From: Nocardioides terrigena
GTDB taxonomy: Bacteria > Actinomycetota > Actinomycetes > Propionibacteriales > Nocardioidaceae
Assembly (NCBI RefSeq): GCF_003047265.1
Contig: NZ_PZYY01000002.1
Location: 186,001 to 250,000 of the forward strand
Direction of reading: 5' to 3'
Length of the DNA: 64,000 nucleotides
In this document: positions 34,042 to 42,006 of the stretch, in pieces
How the letters are laid out: every line of letters begins with the position of its first letter
Numbering within the stretch: the stretch's first letter is position 1
Made by a program: the position numbers and the translations under genes
Notes under the pieces: model-generated
Databases searched by the model: none
Seen by the model: the letters and a program-made list of their open reading frames with translations, nothing else
Told to the model about the DNA's origin: nothing

Positions 34042-35130
34042 ATGAGCGCGAGCGAGGCCACCGACGGCACGACCACCAGCAAGACCGACGCCGGCAACTT
34101 CTTCGAGGACTTCGCCGTCGGCCAGGTCATCGAGCATGCGACGCCGCGGACAATCACCGAGGGCGACCGGGCGCTGTACGGCGCGCTCTACCCGAGCCGG
34201 TTCGCGATCGCGTCGAGCGCCGAGTTCGCCGCCGCGTGCGGCCTCTCGCCCGCCCCGGTCGAGGAGCTCATCGCCTTCCACGTCGCCTTCGGCAAGACCG
34301 TCCCCGACATCTCGCTCAACGCGGTGGCCAACCTGGGCTACGCCGAGTGCCGCTTCCACCAGCCGGTCGTGCCGGGCGACACCCTCCGCACCCGCTCCGA
34401 GGTCATCGGCCTCAAGCAGAATTCCAACGGCCGCACGGGCGTCGTCCACGTCCGCTCCACCGCGACCAACCAGCGCGGGGAGACCGCCCTCGACTGGTGC
34501 CGCTGGGTGATGGTCCACAAGCGCGACGCGGACGCTCCGGCCCCCGAGACCGTGGTCCCCGAGCTCGCCGCGGCGGTGGCCGTCGACGATCTGGTGGTCC
34601 CCGCCGGCCTCGACTTCACGGCGTACGACTTCGTGGCGGCAGGGGAGCCGCACCGCCTCGGCGACTACGCGATCGGCGAGAAGATCGACCACGTCGACGG
34701 CGTCACCCTCACCGACCCCGAGCACATGATGGCCACCCGGCTCTGGCAGAACACCGCCAAGGTGCACTTCAACACCGACGCCCGCCCCGACGGTCGGCGC
34801 CTGATCTACGGCGGCCACGTCATCTCGATGGCCCGCGCCCTGTCCTTCAACGGTCTGGCCAACGCCCAGCTCATCGCCGCGATCAACGCTGGCTCGCACG
34901 TCGCCCCGGCCTTCGCGGGCGACACGGTCCACGCCTGGTCGGAGGTGCTCGACCGCGCCGAGACGTCCGCACCCGGCGTCGGAGCCCTGCGCCTGCGCCT
35001 CGTGGCGACCCGCGGGCGCGACGCGTCGATGACGCTGCGCGGCGACGACCCTTCGGCAGGCTCAGGACAAGCGGCGTACGCCGAGGGCGTGCTGCTCGAC
35101 CTCGACTACTGGACGCTCGTCCCCGTCTGA
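34042..35130 (+). CDS. Double MaoC-like hydratase, mesaconyl-CoA hydratase-like
   Basis: A 362-aa protein with two hotdog/MaoC domains (~20-165 and ~190-350). GNFFEDFAVGQVIEHATPRT, FGKTVPDISLNAVANLGYAE and RWVMVHKRD closely resemble, from memory, mesaconyl-CoA (beta-methylmalyl-CoA) hydratase of the ethylmalonyl-CoA pathway. That enzyme adds water to mesaconyl-CoA during acetyl-CoA assimilation. No other pathway gene lies here, so another enoyl-CoA hydratase role is possible. Near the C-terminus, DPSAGSGQAAYAEG interrupts a normally compact end. It is encoded partly by a mobile-looking repeat. The 3' end overlaps the convergent MFS gene by 25 nt. Confidence 0.82.
   Translation: MSASEATDGTTTSKTDAGNFFEDFAVGQVIEHATPRTITEGDRALYGALYPSRFAIASSAEFAAACGLSPAPVEELIAFHVAFGKTVPDISLNAVANLGYAECRFHQPVVPGDTLRTRSEVIGLKQNSNGRTGVVHVRSTATNQRGETALDWCRWVMVHKRDADAPAPETVVPELAAAVAVDDLVVPAGLDFTAYDFVAAGEPHRLGDYAIGEKIDHVDGVTLTDPEHMMATRLWQNTAKVHFNTDARPDGRRLIYGGHVISMARALSFNGLANAQLIAAINAGSHVAPAFAGDTVHAWSEVLDRAETSAPGVGALRLRLVATRGRDASMTLRGDDPSAGSGQAAYAEGVLLDLDYWTLVPV
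35049..35071 (+). repeat. Short dispersed repeat inside the hydratase gene
   Basis: CCCTTCGGCAGGCTCAGGAC plus AAG resembles a family of short dispersed repeats (consensus like CCTTCGACAAGCTCAGGAC) known to me from intergenic DNA of high-GC bacteria. Here it is in frame and encodes PSAGSGQ near the protein C-terminus. Confidence 0.55.
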
Positions 35131-36338
35131 GCCCCGGGCGGGGCCCCGGGTCGTGCCCCCGGTTGCGTGGCGGCGTCGGTCGGCACCGGCGCGAAGTACT
35201 TCGCCAGCGGCCACACGAGCAGGATCAGGACGAGCGGTACGGCGAACCCGAACCGCAGGTTGTCGGCTCCGACGACCCCGGTCAGCACCGCACCGAGCAG
35301 CCCGCCGACGTAGTTGAACTGGTTGAACCGTCCGATCACCACGTCGACCCGGGCCTGTCGCAGCAGCGGGTCGTCGACCCCGTCGCCCGCGATCCGGGCG
35401 GCGGCCGAGAACGACAGTGGCGCGATCACCGCGGCACCGAGGCCCAGCAGGGTGAAGCCCACCACGGCCACTGGCCACGTGGGTGCCGCGACGACGAGCA
35501 GCAGGGCGACGGCCGACACGACCGCGCCCGCCCGCAGCACGCGGACCGCGCCATGGCGGCGTACGAGCCCGTCGCCGGCCATCCGGGCCACCAGGGAGGC
35601 GATGAGGTAGGGGAACGTCGCCAGCGCCAGCAGCGACGTGGGGGTGGGGAAGGTGCGGTCGAGGTAGGTCGGTCCCCAGGTCGCCGCGGCCGTGTCGACC
35701 ATGTAGAAGAGCACCATCGCCAGGCCGACCATCACGATCGGCCGCCACGGCACGGCGACGTCGTGGGTGACGGTGGGGGAGCCGACCCGCCGCAGGTACG
35801 GCGCCGCCACGGCCGCGAGCGGCACCACCGCGACCACGCCCAGGGCGGTCACCGGGACCCCCGGGGTCGCGAGAGTCAGACCGGCGCCGAGGATGCCGCC
35901 GAAGGTCCACCCCGCGTGCATCGACGGCAGCACGGGACGCGCGAGCGCGTGCTCGACGGCCACCGCCTGCATGTTGGTGCTCGCATCGACGAGCCCGAGC
36001 GCGACGCCGTACAGCGCGAGCCCGAGCAGGAACACCGGCCAGACCTCGACGACCGTGAGCACCAGGGCCACCGCCATCAAGGCGAAGCCGGACCGCAGCA
36101 GCGTCGCGCTGTCGCGGCGGACCGCGAACCGCTCGGCCACCACCGACCCGAGGCCGGCCAGCAGCACCACCATCAGCAGCAGCCCGGACAGGCTCAGCTC
36201 GCCCAGCCCCCAGCGCTCGGAGAAGAGCGGCAGGCGCGTGGTGGTGCTGATGAAGACGAAGCCCTGGCACCCGAAGGCCACCATCGCCGCCACCCGGCCG
36301 CGCGGCACGATGCCAGAGGCTGCGGCGCCGGAGTCCAT
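35106..36338 (-). CDS. MFS transporter
   Basis: A 410-aa membrane protein with about 12 hydrophobic segments in two halves. The first loop is FAVRRDSATLLRSGFALMAV. The second half starts near IVMVGLAMVLFYMVDTAAAT. The pattern resembles the YbjJ/fucose-permease-like exporters (GLVDASTNMQAVAVE). The substrate is unknown. The ATG at 36338 was taken, giving a short polar N-terminus before the first helix. The C-terminal tail is Pro/Gly-rich (QPGARPGAPPG). It converges on, and overlaps by 25 nt, the hydratase gene, and is divergent from the phosphatase gene 46 nt away. Confidence 0.85.
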   Translation of the reverse strand: MDSGAAASGIVPRGRVAAMVAFGCQGFVFISTTTRLPLFSERWGLGELSLSGLLLMVVLLAGLGSVVAERFAVRRDSATLLRSGFALMAVALVLTVVEVWPVFLLGLALYGVALGLVDASTNMQAVAVEHALARPVLPSMHAGWTFGGILGAGLTLATPGVPVTALGVVAVVPLAAVAAPYLRRVGSPTVTHDVAVPWRPIVMVGLAMVLFYMVDTAAATWGPTYLDRTFPTPTSLLALATFPYLIASLVARMAGDGLVRRHGAVRVLRAGAVVSAVALLLVVAAPTWPVAVVGFTLLGLGAAVIAPLSFSAAARIAGDGVDDPLLRQARVDVVIGRFNQFNYVGGLLGAVLTGVVGADNLRFGFAVPLVLILLVWPLAKYFAPVPTDAATQPGARPGAPPGAQTGTSVQ

Positions 36339-36384
36339 GGCGCATGGTGGCACGCCCGGGCCCGGTTGGTGCCACACTCGGCGG

Positions 36385-36963
36385 ATGAACGCTCACACCG
36401 CCTCGACGCAGGAGCTGTGGGTCATCCGCCACGGCGAGACCGAGTGGAGCAGGTCGGGACGGCACACGTCGACCACCGACCTGCCCCTCACCGAGCACGG
36501 CGTCGAGGTCGCCCGCGAGCTGGCCCCGCGGCTGGCCGACGTCGACTTCGACCTCGTGCTCACCAGCCCCCGGCAGCGGGCCCGCACGACCGCCGAGCTG
36601 GTCGGACGCACCGAGGCGCAGGTCGACGACGACCTCGTCGAGTGGGCGTACGGCGACTACGAGGGCGTCACCACGGCCACCATCCGCGAGACCGTCCCCG
36701 GCTGGAGCGTCTGGACCGGTCCGGTCCCGGGGGGCGAGACCGCCGACGAGGTGTCGACCCGCCTCGACCGGGTGGTCGCGAAGGCCCGCGAGCACCGGGG
36801 TCGCACCCTCGTCTTCGGGCACGGCCACGCCCTCCGGGCCCTCACCGCGCGCTGGCTGGGACTGCCCGTGGAGGCCGGCCGGCACTTCCGCCTGGACACC
36901 TCGACCCTGTCGGTGCTCGGCTGGGAGCGCGAGTCGCCGGTGATGCTGCGCTGGAACTCTTGA
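36385..36963 (+). CDS. Histidine phosphatase (phosphoglycerate-mutase-like)
   Basis: A 192-aa protein of the histidine phosphatase superfamily. The catalytic RHGETEW motif lies at ~residues 15-21, SPRQRARTTAEL at ~61-72, the acid Glu in VEWAYGDYEG (~86-95) and the second His in VFGHGHALRAL (~145-155). It resembles the Rv3214 (Gpm2)-type acid phosphatases found at this locus in mycobacteria. These hydrolyse phosphate esters rather than interconvert phosphoglycerates. The exact substrate is unknown. Confidence 0.9.
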   Translation: MNAHTASTQELWVIRHGETEWSRSGRHTSTTDLPLTEHGVEVARELAPRLADVDFDLVLTSPRQRARTTAELVGRTEAQVDDDLVEWAYGDYEGVTTATIRETVPGWSVWTGPVPGGETADEVSTRLDRVVAKAREHRGRTLVFGHGHALRALTARWLGLPVEAGRHFRLDTSTLSVLGWERESPVMLRWNS

Positions 36964-36994
36964 CGCCCCCCGCGACCCACCGCCACCGTTGAGC

Positions 36995-37639
36995 ATGCTC
37001 GACCCTCGATGTCCCCGGTGCCCGCGGCCCGTCGACCGCGACGACGCCGTCTGGGCGTGCCGGGACCACGGACCGGTGCCGCCGCTGTGGCGCCCCGCCG
37101 AGGCGTCGTACGACGCGTTCGTCGCCCACCTCGAGCGCTCCCGCGGCTTCCCGACCCTGCTGCCGTGGCCGCTCGGGCCGGGGTGGCACGTGAGCAGCTT
37201 CGGCGTGGTCGGTGAGCAGGACGGCGGCACCCACGCCACGGTGACCGTGTGCTCCGGCACCAGCGCGCTGGACGGGCCGGTGGACGTGCTGATCGTGAGC
37301 GAGGAGCCCGGCACCGGGGTCGGCAACCGCGTCGCGCGCCTGCCGGGGGACACCCCCGGTGAGCTCGGCGCGGACCCGCCGCTGGCCCGGGTGCGCGTCG
37401 AGCAGGTCTCGGTGCCCATGTGGCCGGTCTCCACGAGCAGCGCGCCGGCCAGCGCCCACGACGTCGAGCTCGACCGCTTCGTGCTGGTGGGGGAGGAGCG
37501 CGGCCGGTGGCTGTGGCTGGTCATCCGGCCGGCCTCCGCGATGCTGCTGCTCCGCGACGAGTGGATCCTCCGCGACGCCTCCGGGCTGGGACCTCCGTTG
37601 GTGGAGGTGGCGTTCGGCGGTCCCGACCCCGGCTGGTGA
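36995..37639 (+). CDS. DUF6758-like protein with N-terminal zinc ribbon
   Basis: A 214-aa protein. It starts MLDPRCPRCPRPVDRDDAVW, with a Cys-x2-Cys pair and a further Cys in WACRDHG that could bind zinc. It then has PLPWPLGPGW-type sequence (LLPWPLGPGWHVSSFGVVG), VDVLIVSEEPGTGVGNRVAR and a C-terminal LWLVIRPASAMLLLRDEW. It looks like the actinobacterial DUF6758 family, of unknown function. The ATG at 36995 was preferred to the TTG six nt upstream. It precedes the PHP gene in the same direction by 45 nt. Confidence 0.75.
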   Translation: MLDPRCPRCPRPVDRDDAVWACRDHGPVPPLWRPAEASYDAFVAHLERSRGFPTLLPWPLGPGWHVSSFGVVGEQDGGTHATVTVCSGTSALDGPVDVLIVSEEPGTGVGNRVARLPGDTPGELGADPPLARVRVEQVSVPMWPVSTSSAPASAHDVELDRFVLVGEERGRWLWLVIRPASAMLLLRDEWILRDASGLGPPLVEVAFGGPDPGW

Positions 37640-37684
37640 ACCGACGATCCGTGCCCGGCGCCCGGGCGGTGCCAGACTGACCGG

Positions 37685-38557
37685 GTGCGCATCGACCTCC
37701 ACACGCATTCCTCGGTCAGCGACGGCACGGACCGTCCCGCGGCCCTGGTGCACCGCGCGCACGAGGCGCGGCTCGACGTCGTGGCGATCACCGACCACGA
37801 CACGGCCGAGAGCTGGGCCGAGGCCGAGCGGGCCGCCGCAGAGGTCGGCATCACCCTGGTCCGCGGGATGGAGATCAGCACCCGCCTGGGCCACGCGAGC
37901 GTCCACCTGCTCGCCTACCTCCCCGACCCGACGTACCCGCCCCTGGCCCGCGCCCTCGCCGACATCCTCGACGGCCGCAACGACCGGGTGCCGGCGATCT
38001 GCGCCAAGCTCCAGGCGCTCGGGGTCGAGGTCACCGAGCACGACGTGCGCCGCCGCGCGGGGGACGCCGCGGCGACGGGTCGGCCGCACGTGGCCGACGC
38101 GATGATCGCCGCGGGGGTCGTGGCCACGCGCGAGGAGGCCTTCGCCACCTGGCTCAACCCAGGCCGGCCCGCCTACATCGACCGGTACGCCGTCCCGCTC
38201 GAGGAGGCCATCGGCCTCGTCGCCGGGGCCGGCGGGGTCAGCGTGGTCGCCCACCCGTGGGGCCGCTCGCGGGTGCTCACGCCCGACCACCTCGAGCGGC
38301 TGGCCGGGCTCGGCCTCGCCGGGATCGAGGTCGACCACCAGGACCACTCCGCCGCGGTCCGCGCCGAGCTGCGCGGCCTCGCCGAGGACCTCGACCTGGT
38401 CCCGACCGGCTCCAGCGACCACCACGGCCTGGGCAAGGTCGACCACGACCTGGGCTGCAACACCACGCCGCCCGAGCAGCTCGAGCGGTTGCTGCAGCGG
38501 GCGGGTGACGCCGCGGCGGCGAGTGGCCGGGAGACCCCGGCCCTGCTCGTCCCCTGA
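37685..38557 (+). CDS. PHP-domain phosphoesterase
   Basis: A 290-aa protein of the polymerase/histidinol-phosphatase family, probably a metal-dependent phosphatase or 5'-3' exonuclease of the YciV/RNase AM type. Metal ligands are seen in MRIDLHTHSS (~1-10), AITDHDTAES (~38-47), the Glu of GMEIS, VVAHPWGRSR (~191-200) and GSSDHHGLGK (~242-251). The length fits the family. The start is GTG with a CAGACT box 6 nt upstream. It stands alone between the DUF6758-like gene and a convergent SDR gene. Confidence 0.87.
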   Translation: MRIDLHTHSSVSDGTDRPAALVHRAHEARLDVVAITDHDTAESWAEAERAAAEVGITLVRGMEISTRLGHASVHLLAYLPDPTYPPLARALADILDGRNDRVPAICAKLQALGVEVTEHDVRRRAGDAAATGRPHVADAMIAAGVVATREEAFATWLNPGRPAYIDRYAVPLEEAIGLVAGAGGVSVVAHPWGRSRVLTPDHLERLAGLGLAGIEVDHQDHSAAVRAELRGLAEDLDLVPTGSSDHHGLGKVDHDLGCNTTPPEQLERLLQRAGDAAAASGRETPALLVP

Positions 38558-38596
38558 CGGCCCCGCCGGGCCCCCGACCAGCCCGACGAGCAGGTC

Positions 38597-39406
38597 CTAC
38601 CTCCGCCCGATCGACTGGAACCGCTGGAGCACCCCGGACGGGATGGCCCGCGTCAGCGCCACGACGGTCTTGTACTGCGCGCCGGGGACGGAGAACACCC
38701 GCCCCTTCGCGTGGTCGGCCAGGGCCTTCTCCACCAGGAACTCCACGTCGAGCCACATGAAGTTGTCGCCCCGCTTCACCTGCATCCGCTCGTGGAACTC
38801 GGTCTTGGTGAAGCCCGGGCACAGCGCGGTGACCGTCACCCCGGCGGTGCGGTACTCGTGGGCCGCCCACTCGCTGAAGCTGTTGACCCACGCCTTGGCC
38901 GCCGAGTAGCTGCCGCGCGGCAGGAACGCCGCCACCGACGAGACGTTGATGATGCCGCCGTGGCCGCGCTCGGTCATCGCCCCGAGCGCCGCGTGCGACA
39001 GCCGGAGCACCGCGGTGACGAGCACCTGCAGCATCGCGACCTCGTCCTCGACGGGGTTGTCGAGGAAGCGCTTCTTGAGGCCGAACCCCGCGTTGTTGAC
39101 CAGCAGGTCCACCGGCCGCTCGCGGTCCGCCACCCGCTCCTCGACCCGGGCGAGGTCGTCGGCGTCGACCAGGTCGGCCCGCAGCACCTCCACCCCGACG
39201 CCGGAGGCGGCCCGGAGCTCGGCGGCCACCGACTGCAGCCGGGGCTCGTCGCGGGCCACCAGCACGAGGTCGTGGCCCGAGCGGGCGAGCTGGCGGGCGA
39301 ACTCCAGCCCGATCCCGGCCGTCGCCCCGGTGACGAGGGCCGTAGGACGCGAGGACGGGGACGGGCCGGTGGGGCCCGACGGGGTGGGCGCAGTGGGGGA
39401 AGACAT
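38597..39406 (-). CDS. SDR-family oxidoreductase
   Basis: A 269-aa short-chain dehydrogenase. After a Pro/Ser-rich start, the cofactor loop is ALVTGATAGIGLEFARQLA (~residues 23-41). NNAG follows at ~100, with the catalytic Ser in INVSSVAAF (~148) and YSAAK (~158-162). Basic residues after the second strand (VARDEPRL) favour NADP(H). The substrate is unknown. It resembles the DltE/YqjQ-like SDRs. It is convergent with the PHP gene and divergent from parA, 60 nt away. Confidence 0.87.
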   Translation of the reverse strand: MSSPTAPTPSGPTGPSPSSRPTALVTGATAGIGLEFARQLARSGHDLVLVARDEPRLQSVAAELRAASGVGVEVLRADLVDADDLARVEERVADRERPVDLLVNNAGFGLKKRFLDNPVEDEVAMLQVLVTAVLRLSHAALGAMTERGHGGIINVSSVAAFLPRGSYSAAKAWVNSFSEWAAHEYRTAGVTVTALCPGFTKTEFHERMQVKRGDNFMWLDVEFLVEKALADHAKGRVFSVPGAQYKTVVALTRAIPSGVLQRFQSIGRR

Positions 39407-39466
39407 GCGCCCAGCATTCAGGTGTCGCCGCAACCGGGGCAACCGGGTCGGGCATGATGTGCAGCG

Positions 39467-40309
39467 ATGACCACCACACTCGCGATCGCCAACCAGAAGG
39501 GCGGCGTCGCCAAGACCACCTCCGTCGCCTCCATCGGCGCGGCGCTCGCCGAGCTGGGCCACTCGGTGCTCCTCGTCGACCTCGACCCGCAGGCGTGCCT
39601 GACGTTCTCGCTGGGCATCGACCCCGAGGACCTCGAGATCTCGGTCCACCACGTCCTGACCAAGGGGGTCGACCCCTCGGAGGTCATCCTCGAGACCGAG
39701 GACGGCGTCGACCTCCTCCCGGCCACCATCGAGCTGGCCCGCGCCGAGGCCGACCTCCTCACCCGCACCGGTCGCGAGCACGTCATCAAGGGCGTCGTCG
39801 AGCAGCTGGCCGAGGACGAGGCGGGCTACGACTGGATCCTGCTCGACTGCCCGCCCTCGCTGGGCGTGCTGACCGTGGCCGCCCTGACCGCCGCGGACGG
39901 CGTGCTCATCCCGTTGCAGTGCGAGACGCTGTCCCACCGCGGCGTCGGCCAGCTGCTCGACACCGTCCACGACGTCCGCCGCTTCACCAACCGCGGGCTC
40001 GAGGTGTGGGGCGTCCTGCCGACGTTGTACGACGGACGCACCAACCACGCGCGCACCGTCCTGGAGACGATCAGCGAGACCTACGACCTCGAGGTCGTCG
40101 AGCCGCCGATCCCCAAGACGATCAAGTTCGCCGAGGCGCCCGCCGCGGGCCGCTCGATCCTCGCCACCAGCCGCAGCAACAAGGGCGCGCAGGCCTACCG
40201 CGAGGTGGCCGCCAACCTGGTCACCCGCTCCCAGCGGCCCAAGGCCAAGAAGGGGAAGAAGGTCGCCCGCAAGGCCGCCCCCACGAGCACCGCCCGGGCC
40301 AAGGCCTGA
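39467..40309 (+). CDS. ParA/Soj-family ATPase
   Basis: A 280-aa ParA-type ATPase. The deviant Walker A motif is NQKGGVAKTT (~residues 9-18), then VLLVDLDPQACLTFSLGID, and Walker B is WILLDCPPSLGVLTVAALTA (~124-143). A Lys/Ala-rich tail ends the protein. There is no parB beside it. This matches the orphan Soj/ParA-like gene (Rv3213c) found next to gpm2 and rhlE in mycobacteria, so it is probably not the chromosome-partition ParA. A CATGAT box lies 8 nt before the ATG. Confidence 0.9.
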   Translation: MTTTLAIANQKGGVAKTTSVASIGAALAELGHSVLLVDLDPQACLTFSLGIDPEDLEISVHHVLTKGVDPSEVILETEDGVDLLPATIELARAEADLLTRTGREHVIKGVVEQLAEDEAGYDWILLDCPPSLGVLTVAALTAADGVLIPLQCETLSHRGVGQLLDTVHDVRRFTNRGLEVWGVLPTLYDGRTNHARTVLETISETYDLEVVEPPIPKTIKFAEAPAAGRSILATSRSNKGAQAYREVAANLVTRSQRPKAKKGKKVARKAAPTSTARAKA

Positions 40310-40313
40310 GCCG

Positions 40314-41000
40314 GTGACCCGCCACCGGTCCGCACACCCGCGCTACGGCCGGATCGTGCTGGCCCTGGCCTCCTGTGTCGTCACCGCGGTCTCGGTGCTC
40401 GGGGGAGTGGGCCTGCTGCCGGTCGAGCAGGAGCAGGCCGCGGCCGCCGATCGCGCCGCCGGAGCATCGGCTGGTGCCCCGGCACCGGCTGACGAGACCG
40501 CCGTGCTGAGCGGGTCCACGACGACACCCACCGCGCCCACCCCGACACCGACCACGACGGCGCCGACACCGACCGTGGTGGCACCCGCCGTCGACCCGTC
40601 CGTGGTGCCGGCCGACTCCGGCACCGGTCGCCGCGTCGTCTTCAGCGAGGGCGCCCAGCGCGTCTGGCTGGTCGGCGCCGACGAGGGCGTGCGGCGTACG
40701 TATCTCGTGAGCGGCAGCCTCACCGACAACCTCCACCCCGGCAGCTACGAGGTCTGGTCGCGCTCCCGGTGGGCCGTCGGCATCGACGACTCCGGAGTCA
40801 TGGAGTACTTCGTCCGCTTCGCCCACGGGCAGCGGGCCGCCATCGGCTTCCACTCCATCCCCACCAAGGACGACCAGCCCCTCCAGACCCGTGCGCAGCT
40901 CGGGACCCCCCAGTCCCACGGATGCATCCGGCAGGCCATGCCGGACGCCGTGGCGATGTGGCGCTTCGCGTCCGCCGGCACCACCGTGGTCGTCGTCTGA
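40314..41000 (+). CDS. L,D-transpeptidase-like protein
   Basis: A 228-aa exported or anchored protein. A hydrophobic N-terminal segment (~residues 10-35, ending EQEQAAAADR) and a Thr/Pro linker lead to a YkuD domain (~115-228). The active-site cluster has FHSIP and, 18 residues on, SHGCIRQ, with the catalytic Cys. L,D-transpeptidases form 3-3 crosslinks in peptidoglycan. It starts with GTG 5 nt after the parA stop, so the two are on one mRNA. The domain is short, at the small end of the family. Confidence 0.85.
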   Translation: MTRHRSAHPRYGRIVLALASCVVTAVSVLGGVGLLPVEQEQAAAADRAAGASAGAPAPADETAVLSGSTTTPTAPTPTPTTTAPTPTVVAPAVDPSVVPADSGTGRRVVFSEGAQRVWLVGADEGVRRTYLVSGSLTDNLHPGSYEVWSRSRWAVGIDDSGVMEYFVRFAHGQRAAIGFHSIPTKDDQPLQTRAQLGTPQSHGCIRQAMPDAVAMWRFASAGTTVVVV

Positions 41001-41050
41001 CCCGGTCTCGGGCCTCGGCGCCGATTTGGCGCCACGCCGAGGGCATTGCC

Positions 41051-41056
41051 TAGGGT
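41051..41056 (+). promoter_or_regulatory. TAGGGT -10 box 6 nt before the secreted EEP gene
   Basis: TAGGGT ends 6 nt before ATG 41063, and no ribosome-binding site is present in the gap. This is a likely leaderless transcript. Confidence 0.5.
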
Positions 41057-41062
41057 GCCCGG

Positions 41063-41923
41063 ATGCCTCCGACGACCAAGTCCCTCGTTGCTGCCGGCGT
41101 CCTGGCCCTCGGCCTCAGCACCACCCCGGCCGTCGCGACCGGCCCGGCCCACGCCGACACCCCGACGACGACCTCGACGACCAGCACCTCCAGCACGTCG
41201 ACCACGACCGAGAGCCGCCCCCGCAACGGGTACGGCGTCCGCCTGACGACGTTCAACATCCTCAGCTCCGCGATGGCCCGTGGTGGCATCGACCGCGCCA
41301 CCCGCGCGGCACGCTGGGTGCAGGGGGAGGGCGCGACGGTCGCCGCCTTCCAGGAGGTCGCCAAGGACCAGCTGCGGCAGATGCAGAAGTCCATGCCCGG
41401 CTACAACTTCTTCCCGCGCCGCACGCTCGGCACCCGGGGCTCGGCGATCCAGATCGCCTTCAAGACCTCCGAGGTCAAGGTCATGGAGACCGGGCACGTC
41501 ATGCGGCCGTTCCTCGGCTGGCAGCGCCCGATCCCCTACATGCGCTTCCGCGACCGCGAGACCGGCCGCGGCTTCTGGGTGATGGCGATCCACAACGCCC
41601 CCGGCGGCCACGAGGCCGAGCGCGACATCTCCACCCGCAAGGAGGTCGCGAAGATCAAGCAGATGCTGGGCAAGGACCGCCCCGTCTTCGTGATCGGCGA
41701 CGTCAACGAGCGCTCGGAGTTCTGCTCCCACGTCGCCCGTGCCACCCCGCTCGTCTCGATGAACGGCGGCACGAAGAAGAAGCCCTGCCCCGTGCCCCGC
41801 TTCGGCGGCCCCGACTGGATGCTCGGCTCGGGTGCGGAGTTCTCCGGCTTCGCCAAGGTCTACAACGGCATCAGCGACCACCCGGCGCTGACCGCCAAGG
41901 CGTGGGTGCCCTCCAAGAACTGA
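41063..41923 (+). CDS. Secreted endonuclease/exonuclease/phosphatase-family protein
   Basis: A 286-aa protein with a signal peptide (~1-32, ending GPAHADTP) and a Thr/Ser linker (TSTTSTSSTSTT). The EEP domain (~60-286) shows RLTTFNILSS, AAFQEVAKDQ with the catalytic Glu, AIHNAPGGHEAE, VIGDVNERSEF and the final ISDHPALTAKAW with the catalytic His. It resembles the EEP half of the RCC1 fusion at 16705. A nuclease, phosphatase or sphingomyelinase role cannot be told apart. A strong terminator follows. Confidence 0.85.
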   Translation: MPPTTKSLVAAGVLALGLSTTPAVATGPAHADTPTTTSTTSTSSTSTTTESRPRNGYGVRLTTFNILSSAMARGGIDRATRAARWVQGEGATVAAFQEVAKDQLRQMQKSMPGYNFFPRRTLGTRGSAIQIAFKTSEVKVMETGHVMRPFLGWQRPIPYMRFRDRETGRGFWVMAIHNAPGGHEAERDISTRKEVAKIKQMLGKDRPVFVIGDVNERSEFCSHVARATPLVSMNGGTKKKPCPVPRFGGPDWMLGSGAEFSGFAKVYNGISDHPALTAKAWVPSKN

Positions 41924-41954
41924 CGCCCTCAGCACACAGCCAGCAGACACGCAG

Positions 41955-41983
41955 AAGACCCGGCGCCATCGGCGCCGGGTCTT
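41955..41983. terminator. Bidirectional terminator between EEP and RNA helicase genes
   Basis: AAGACCCGGCGCC (41955-41967), loop ATC, and GGCGCCGGGTCTT (41971-41983) make a perfect 13-bp stem between convergent genes. The A/T ends of the stem give short T-tracts in both directions. Confidence 0.9.
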
Positions 41984-42006
41984 CGTGCGTGTGGATCAGG
42001 TGCGGG

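Noticed and set aside
39467..40309. Chromosome origin/partition locus (parAB, oriC)
   Set aside because: The ParA has no ParB partner, no parS or DnaA-box cluster is seen, and synteny fits the orphan Soj-like gene instead.
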